Shown here: positions 59,463 to 64,000 of the stretch, piece after piece | Numbering within the stretch: position 1 is the first letter of the stretch | How the letters are laid out: every line of letters starts with the position of its first letter | DNA from: JAUIBE01 sp035267185 | GTDB taxonomy: Bacteria; Pseudomonadota; Gammaproteobacteria; Xanthomonadales; SZUA-36 | Length of the DNA: 64,000 nucleotides | Direction of reading: 5' to 3' | Assembly (NCBI GenBank): GCA_035267185.1 | Contig: DATFLY010000043.1 | Coordinates: 16,365 to 80,364 of the forward strand | Translations under genes and position numbers: made by a program | Notes under the pieces: generated by a model | Seen by the model: only the letters and a program-made list of their open reading frames with translations | Database searches by the model: none | Told to the model about the DNA's origin: nothing

Positions 59463-60071
59463 ATGATCCAGATTTCAGAAACCGCACAAACTTACTTCAA
59501 ACACCTGATCGAGCAGCAGGATGACGATGACCTTGGACTGCGCATCAGTGTCAGTTCACCCGGTACACCAAACGCCAGTTGTGATTTGCAGTTTTGTCCG
59601 CACGGAACAGAAGGGACGCGCGACCACAAAATTCCACTCAATGGCTTCGATTTCTTTATCGACAGGCAAAGTGTCAGTTGGCTAAGTGACGCAGAAATTG
59701 ATTTTGAGGAAGAGGCAACCGGTGGGCAACTGACCATCCGTGCGCCGGGTATCAAGGGATCTGCCCCGGAGGATGACGCTTCACTTGATGAGCGTGTGCA
59801 GTGGACCCTGGATTCAGAGATTAACCCGATGCTGGCCTCCCATGGTGGTCAGGTGGCTCTGGTAGAAATCACTTCTGATTTGAAGGTGGTGCTCCAGTTC
59901 GGCGGAGGCTGCCAGGGTTGTGGAATGGCAGATGTGACACTAAAACAGGGAATCAGTACAACCCTGCACGAACGTTTCAGTGAGATCACCGACGTGGTTG
60001 ACGTAACCGACCATGAAAGCGGTGAGAACCCGTATTACCAGAGTGGTGCGCCTGGCACCTCACCGGTTTAG
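59463..60071 (+). CDS. nfuA: Fe-S cluster carrier protein NfuA
   Basis: Carries 4Fe-4S clusters to client enzymes, especially under oxidative stress. The 202 residues have an A-type-carrier-like N-terminal domain (MIQISETAQTYFKHLIEQQ) and a C-terminal Nfu domain with the cluster motif GGGCQGCGM. Start chosen at the family N-terminus; the frame is open upstream through the repeat cluster. Its partner SufE is elsewhere in the window at 9.6 kb. Confidence 0.95.
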   Translation: MIQISETAQTYFKHLIEQQDDDDLGLRISVSSPGTPNASCDLQFCPHGTEGTRDHKIPLNGFDFFIDRQSVSWLSDAEIDFEEEATGGQLTIRAPGIKGSAPEDDASLDERVQWTLDSEINPMLASHGGQVALVEITSDLKVVLQFGGGCQGCGMADVTLKQGISTTLHERFSEITDVVDVTDHESGENPYYQSGAPGTSPV

Positions 60072-60098
60072 TTTTAACTCAACGACGCAGCGGTATTA

Positions 60099-60123
60099 GT
60101 CGCGGCCAAAAGACCGCTCCTAC
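60099..60123. repeat. single GTAGGAGCGGC-type repeat, inverted
   Basis: GTCGCGGCC...GACCGCTCCTAC, the same family as at 9.5 and 59.3 kb, lies 28 bases after nfuA. A partial copy GTCGCGGCAGAAAACCGC occurs near 60270. Confidence 0.7.
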
Positions 60124-60131
60124 AAATCAAT

Positions 60132-60263
60132 GTCATCCCGAAAATGCGAATAGCATTATCCGAGTCGCCCTGCGTTTAACGTCATCCCGGAAATGCGAAT
60201 AGGATTATCCGAATCGCCCTGCGTTTAACGTCATCCCGGAAATGCGAATAGCATTATCCGGGA
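60132..60263. repeat. three tandem 49-bp copies of the ATCCCGGAAA-type repeat
   Basis: Each copy begins GTCATCCCGGAAATGCGAAT (first copy one base different) and runs through TATCCG(A/G) and GCCCTGCGTTTAAC; starts are at 60132, 60181 and 60230, exactly 49 apart. The third ends in TATCCGGGA, restoring the full palindrome seen at 9391-9422. Confidence 0.88.
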
Positions 60264-60288
60264 CCCACGTCGCGGCAGAAAACCGCAA

Positions 60289-60624
60289 TTATTTGATTGA
60301 GATATCTTCCAAACCGTCCTGGCTGGAATACCACGCTGCCAGGTCTTCAATATCCTGATCAGTCAGGTTGGCCACGAAACTGGCCATGATGGCGTTCTGG
60401 CGAAGCCCGGAACGATAGTCCTTCAACGCCTTGACGATATAGCTTTCATGCTGGCCTGCCAGGTTGGGGTACTCCGGCAAGATGCTTTTCCCATCCAGGC
60501 CATGACAGGCTTGACAGACAGTGGCTTTCTCCTGCCCGGCCTGTGGGTCACCCGCCATCAATGCAGCAGGTGACAGGAGGATAAGCAGTGTCGCCAGAAT
60601 GGTGATGCGTCGGAAAGTAATCAT
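60289..60624 (-). CDS. class I c-type cytochrome, periplasmic
   Basis: A 111-residue electron carrier with a signal peptide ending in AALMAG, one heme-binding CQACH and the sixth-ligand Met probably in NAIMASFVANLTDQD. It resembles half of a c4-type or c553 cytochrome. Its start overlaps the stop of the preceding cytochrome gene by 4 bases (ATGA), so both are translated together. The partner oxidase or reductase is not in the window. Confidence 0.9.
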   Translation of the reverse strand: MITFRRITILATLLILLSPAALMAGDPQAGQEKATVCQACHGLDGKSILPEYPNLAGQHESYIVKALKDYRSGLRQNAIMASFVANLTDQDIEDLAAWYSSQDGLEDISIK

Positions 60625-60953
60625 TCTGCGTCCCCCTGGCTGCCCAGGGCGGCAAAATAGGCGGCAACATCTTCAATGTCCTGGTCGGAAAGTGATTGCG
60701 CCTGGAGTTCCATGGTCGGGTGATGGCGCTGGCCATCCCGGTAAGCCTTGAGTGCAATCACAAGGTATTCGTAATTCTGGCCACCGATCTTGGGAACCTT
60801 GTAGGTGGGATACACGTTGTTGTAGCCCGGAATGCCATGACAGCCTGTGCAGGTGTAGGCCTTTATCTTGCCTTCCACCGCATCTCCGGCAGCAAGGGTC
60901 AGGCCAGGCAAGGCGAGACAGATAAGGAATGTTACGCAGATTATTTTTTGCAT
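60621..60953 (-). CDS. class I c-type cytochrome, periplasmic (upstream partner)
   Basis: A 110-residue cytochrome with signal peptide ending in LTLAAG, heme motif CTGCH followed by GIPGYNNVYP, and a likely Met ligand in HHPTMELQAQSLSDQD. It is paralogous to the next gene (shared KALKxYRxGxR and DQDIEDxAA). The two together correspond to a split two-heme c4-type cytochrome. It is the first gene of the pair and has a good promoter 43 bases upstream. Confidence 0.9.
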   Translation of the reverse strand: MQKIICVTFLICLALPGLTLAAGDAVEGKIKAYTCTGCHGIPGYNNVYPTYKVPKIGGQNYEYLVIALKAYRDGQRHHPTMELQAQSLSDQDIEDVAAYFAALGSQGDAE

Positions 60954-61003
60954 TTGAATGACGGCTTAAAGGATCTGGTTTCAGGGCAGGGGTCCCGGCG
61001 GGG

Positions 61004-61032
61004 ATTATACCGTTCTGTGCCACTCAGGCCAA
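61004..61032 (-). promoter_or_regulatory. promoter of the cytochrome c pair
   Basis: On the minus strand TTGGCC (61027-61032), a 17-base spacer and a perfect TATAAT (61004-61009). The predicted start gives a leader of about 40 bases before the first cytochrome ATG. Confidence 0.65.
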
Positions 61033-61065
61033 CGCATAGAGATGGGTATGTCTTACTTATTTTGG

Positions 61066-64000
61066 TCAGGGTTTTCGTACAGACCCCTCGAATCCGTCTC
61101 TGAGGAGTATATCGGCGAGATTGATGTCATCATTGGTGATGGTACAGGTCGCATCTTCAGCCAGAGCCAATGTAATAGAACCATCTGAATTGCAGTCCCC
61201 ACCCCATGGCCCAGGTGTGTAGTCTTCCTGTCCGGTTTCAGAAACAATGTGGGCACCAGCATCTACATCGGTCGGCACATCATGCTGCACCGGGTTGCCA
61301 TCAACCTGAAGCCCGAATTCGTTTTCATCGGTGATCGTGCCGCCCGAATCATTAATAATGGTCTTGAATACCGTGATTGTGGGTGAAATGTCATCGTTGG
61401 TGATGGTGCAGACCACCGAATCGTCCAGAGCAATGGTGATGGTATCGTCATCATCCTGGGTGCCGCCGACACAATCCCAGGCGCTGGCAGCGTATCCTGG
61501 TGGGCCGGACTCTGAAAGGTCATACGTGCCTGGTTGGAAGTCCGGCTGGCTGGACACGCTTGGGCCAGGCCCACTGAATCCACTTGGACCGGAGGCGGTC
61601 AGTGTCCAGTCCTGCGGCTCGTCCGTTCCACCATTATTGGTGATCACTATCTTGTTCAGGGTCAGGCTGGTCTGGTTGATGTCATCATTGGTGATGGTGC
61701 AGGTGGCATCCTGGGCCAGCGCCAAGGTGATCGTGCCATCCGGATTACAATCTCCGCCCCAGTCTGATGGCTCATAATCGGGCAGTCCAGCCTCGGAAAC
61801 GGTGTGAAGGCCGGCATTAAATTCGTTGCTGACGTTGTGTTGGACCGTGTTCCCATCGACCATCAGGCCAAAAGCATTTTCGTCTGTAATTCCGCCGCCA
61901 CTGTCATTCACGATATTCTTAAATACGGTCAGTGTGGGCGAAATATCGTCGTTGGTAATTGTGCAAATGGCGGACTCACCCAACACCAATGTGATGGTGT
62001 CTGCATCATCCTGGGTGCCCCCGGCACATACCCAGTCACTGGCGGAGTAGCCAGCTGGCCCGCCATTTTCGGAAAGGTCGTAGGTGCCAGGCAGGAAGCC
62101 GGCTCCTGAGGAAACACTCGGACCCTGGCCGGAAAAACCGGAAGGGCCATCAGCGACCAGTGTCCAGGAAATGGCACCGGCAGAGCCGCCATTGTTGTTG
62201 GTAACCGTCTTCTGAAGCGTCAGGCTGGTCTCGTCAGAGTCGTCATTCGTGATGGTGCAGGTGGCATCCTGGCCCAGTGCCAGCGTGATGGTGCCATCCG
62301 GTTCACAGTCGCCGCCCCATGGGCCCGGAATATAGCCCGGCAGACCAGTCTCTGAAACGGTATGCGGGCCGGCGTCGTAATCATTGATCACGTTGTGCTG
62401 AACGGGGCTGCCATCTACCATCAGACCAAAGGCATTTTCATCCATCTGCATGCCGCCATTGTCATTGATGATGTTCTTGAACACAGTGATGGTGGGCGAG
62501 ATGTCATCGTTGGTGATGATGCAGGTGGCATCCTGGTCGAGAGTCAGGGTGATCGATCCATCCGGATTGCAATCACCGCCCCAGTCTCCTGACGCGTAGC
62601 CTGCCAGGCCTGCTTCTGAAACATTATGGAGACCCGCGTCAAAATCATTCGTGACATTGTGCTGCACCGGGTTTCCATCGACCATCAGCCCAAAGGCGTT
62701 TTCGTCCATTTCAGTGCCGCCATTGTCATTAACGATGTTCTTGAACACGGTAATGGTGGGTGAGATGTCATCGTTGGTGATGGTGCAAACTGCAGCCTGG
62801 CCGATGGCAAGCGTGATGGAACCATCCGGATTACAATCTCCGCCCCACTGGCTGGCCGCGTAACCAGGCAAACCGGACTGTGAAACCGTGTACGATCCGA
62901 CATCGAAGTCATTTGTGGCGTTGTTTTGAACCGCGCTGCCATTGACCATCAGGCCAAAGGCGTTCTCATCCATCTCCATGCCGCCGTTATTGTTGATGAT
63001 GTTATTTACAACAGTGATAGACGGTGAAATATCATCATTGGTGATGGTGCAGGTTGCATCCTGACCAGTAGTCAGCGTGATGGAACCGTCCGGTTCGCAG
63101 TCACCACCCCAGGTGCCGGGCTCGTAGCCAGCCAACCCGGCTTCGGAAACAGTATGCGGACCGGCATCAAATTCATTCGCAACATTGTGAAGAACAAGAT
63201 TGCCATCGACCATCAGCCCAAAGGCATTTTCATCCGTTTCGGTGCCGCCATTGTCGTTCACGATGCTCTTGAACACGGTGATGGTGGGCGAAATGTCATC
63301 GTTGGTGATGGTGCAGGTGGCGTCCTGACCCAGTGTGAGCGTGATGGTGCCATCCTGGTTGCAATCACCACCCCAGAGGCCCGGTTCATAGCCAGCCAGC
63401 CCGCTTTCAGAAACGGTATGCGGGCCGGCATCAAATTCATTGGAAACGTTATGTTGTACCGGATTGCCATCCACCATCAGGCCAAAGGCATTTTCATCCA
63501 TTTCGGTACCGCCATCGTCGTTCACAATATTCTTGAACACGGTGATGGTGGGTGAAATGTCATCATTCGTGATGGTGCAGGTGGCATCCTGATCGAGCGT
63601 CAACGTGATGGTGCCATCCGGATTGCAATCTCCACCCCATAGGCCTGGCTCATAGCCTGCCAGGCCGGTCTCTGAAACCGTATGTAACCCGGCATCAAAA
63701 TCAGTGGCTACATTGTGCGAAACCGGATTGCCATCGACCATGAGGCCGAAGGCATTCTCATCAATCTCCATGCCGCCATTGTCGTTCATGATGTTCTTGA
63801 ACACCGTGATGGTCGGTGAGATGTCGTCATTGGTGATGGTGCAGGTGGCTTGTTGTCCAAGCGTCAGTGTGATTGAACCATCAGAATTGCAATCACCGCC
63901 CCAGTCTCCTGCCGCATAGCCAGGCAGGCCAGTCTCGGAAACCATGTGTGGCCCCACATCAAATTCATTGCTGACGTTGTGCAAGACCGGATTGCCGTCG
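61066..64000 (-). CDS. giant repetitive secreted protein, C-terminal part (N-terminus outside the window)
   Basis: The frame is open to the last base, so only the final ~978 residues are seen. They form ten complete repeats and one partial. Eight or nine are ~88-residue type A units with PTITVFKNIVNDNGG, DENAFGLMVDGNPVQHNV, HTVSE, GYxxxxWGGDC and DATCTITNDD. Two are ~97-residue type B units with GPSGFSGxGPSVSS and PGTYDLSE. Each unit has two Cys that could form a disulfide and looks like an Ig/prealbumin-like (SpaA-like) beta domain, as in surface adhesins. After the last repeat comes ADILLRDGFEGSVRKP; a terminal DGFE-type tail is, as I recall, frequent in secreted proteins of this bacterial group. 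Function is unknown; adhesion or matrix structure is a guess. Confidence 0.8.
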   Translation of the reverse strand, partial: DGNPVLHNVSNEFDVGPHMVSETGLPGYAAGDWGGDCNSDGSITLTLGQQATCTITNDDISPTITVFKNIMNDNGGMEIDENAFGLMVDGNPVSHNVATDFDAGLHTVSETGLAGYEPGLWGGDCNPDGTITLTLDQDATCTITNDDISPTITVFKNIVNDDGGTEMDENAFGLMVDGNPVQHNVSNEFDAGPHTVSESGLAGYEPGLWGGDCNQDGTITLTLGQDATCTITNDDISPTITVFKSIVNDNGGTETDENAFGLMVDGNLVLHNVANEFDAGPHTVSEAGLAGYEPGTWGGDCEPDGSITLTTGQDATCTITNDDISPSITVVNNIINNNGGMEMDENAFGLMVNGSAVQNNATNDFDVGSYTVSQSGLPGYAASQWGGDCNPDGSITLAIGQAAVCTITNDDISPTITVFKNIVNDNGGTEMDENAFGLMVDGNPVQHNVTNDFDAGLHNVSEAGLAGYASGDWGGDCNPDGSITLTLDQDATCIITNDDISPTITVFKNIINDNGGMQMDENAFGLMVDGSPVQHNVINDYDAGPHTVSETGLPGYIPGPWGGDCEPDGTITLALGQDATCTITNDDSDETSLTLQKTVTNNNGGSAGAISWTLVADGPSGFSGQGPSVSSGAGFLPGTYDLSENGGPAGYSASDWVCAGGTQDDADTITLVLGESAICTITNDDISPTLTVFKNIVNDSGGGITDENAFGLMVDGNTVQHNVSNEFNAGLHTVSEAGLPDYEPSDWGGDCNPDGTITLALAQDATCTITNDDINQTSLTLNKIVITNNGGTDEPQDWTLTASGPSGFSGPGPSVSSQPDFQPGTYDLSESGPPGYAASAWDCVGGTQDDDDTITIALDDSVVCTITNDDISPTITVFKTIINDSGGTITDENEFGLQVDGNPVQHDVPTDVDAGAHIVSETGQEDYTPGPWGGDCNSDGSITLALAEDATCTITNDDINLADILLRDGFEGSVRKP
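61120..64000. repeat. ~264-bp tandem coding repeats
   Basis: DNA such as GTGATGGTGCAGGTGGCATC and AAAGGCATTTTCATC recurs every ~264 bases (~291 for type B), with high similarity between copies. Such arrays recombine easily and are hard to assemble, so copy number here may be unreliable. Confidence 0.85.

Overview
This 64 kb window is a chromosomal segment of a gammaproteobacterium. The gene order lon-hupB-tRNA(Val)-tRNA(Asp)-ppiD, the run asd-fimV-truA-trpF-trpB-trpA-accD-folC-SPOR-cvpA-purF, the pheA-aroA-cmk-rpsA-ihfB-lapA-lapB block, an Oar-like TonB receptor, an M2 peptidase and GTAGGAGCGGC-type intergenic repeats together suggest the Lysobacterales (Xanthomonadales) or a neighbouring lineage such as Wenzhouxiangellaceae. 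That placement is inference from gene content and order. Most genes are intact housekeeping genes. There is no prophage, insertion sequence, transposase or CRISPR array.

Layout. 1-9.3 kb: end of lon, hupB, two tRNAs, ppiD, then fabI, a dihydroorotase and yidD on the minus strand, then dksA and an OmpA-family porin. 9.3-14.2 kb: an intergenic repeat cluster, the overlapping cysS-sufE pair, pepQ, and two poorly characterised genes (a DUF1232-like protein and a ZIP-like membrane protein). 14.2-15.1 kb: tRNA-Pro(CGG) followed by two tandem units of about 224 bp that each carry a copy of the tRNA 3' end. 15-24.7 kb: a large TonB-dependent receptor, ppnN, an M2 peptidase, psd, prmB and aroC. 24.7-37 kb: a long co-directional block for amino acid, nucleotide, fatty acid and folate synthesis.

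37-46.2 kb is the most distinctive part. It combines a wax ester synthase/DGAT, a PhaF-like phasin with a histone-like tail, a PhaD-like TetR regulator, an acyl-CoA-binding protein, a two-domain fatty acyl-CoA reductase (acyl-CoA to fatty alcohol), a patatin lipase and a PHA-system small protein. Together these look like a locus for making, packaging and mobilising neutral lipid (wax ester and/or PHA). A 640-bp non-coding array of 125-bp repeats sits inside it.

46.2-58.3 kb: a short AsmA-like protein, then pheA-aroA-cmk-rpsA-ihfB-lapA-lapB, a polyprenyl-phosphate sugar transferase, a WbpM/CapD-type epimerase-dehydratase and galU, linking the shikimate and translation block to envelope polysaccharide synthesis. 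58.3-61 kb: an esterase whose C-terminus is encoded by an intergenic repeat, nfuA, further repeat clusters and two translationally coupled c-type cytochromes. 61 kb to the end: the C-terminal part of a very repetitive secreted protein that runs off the window.
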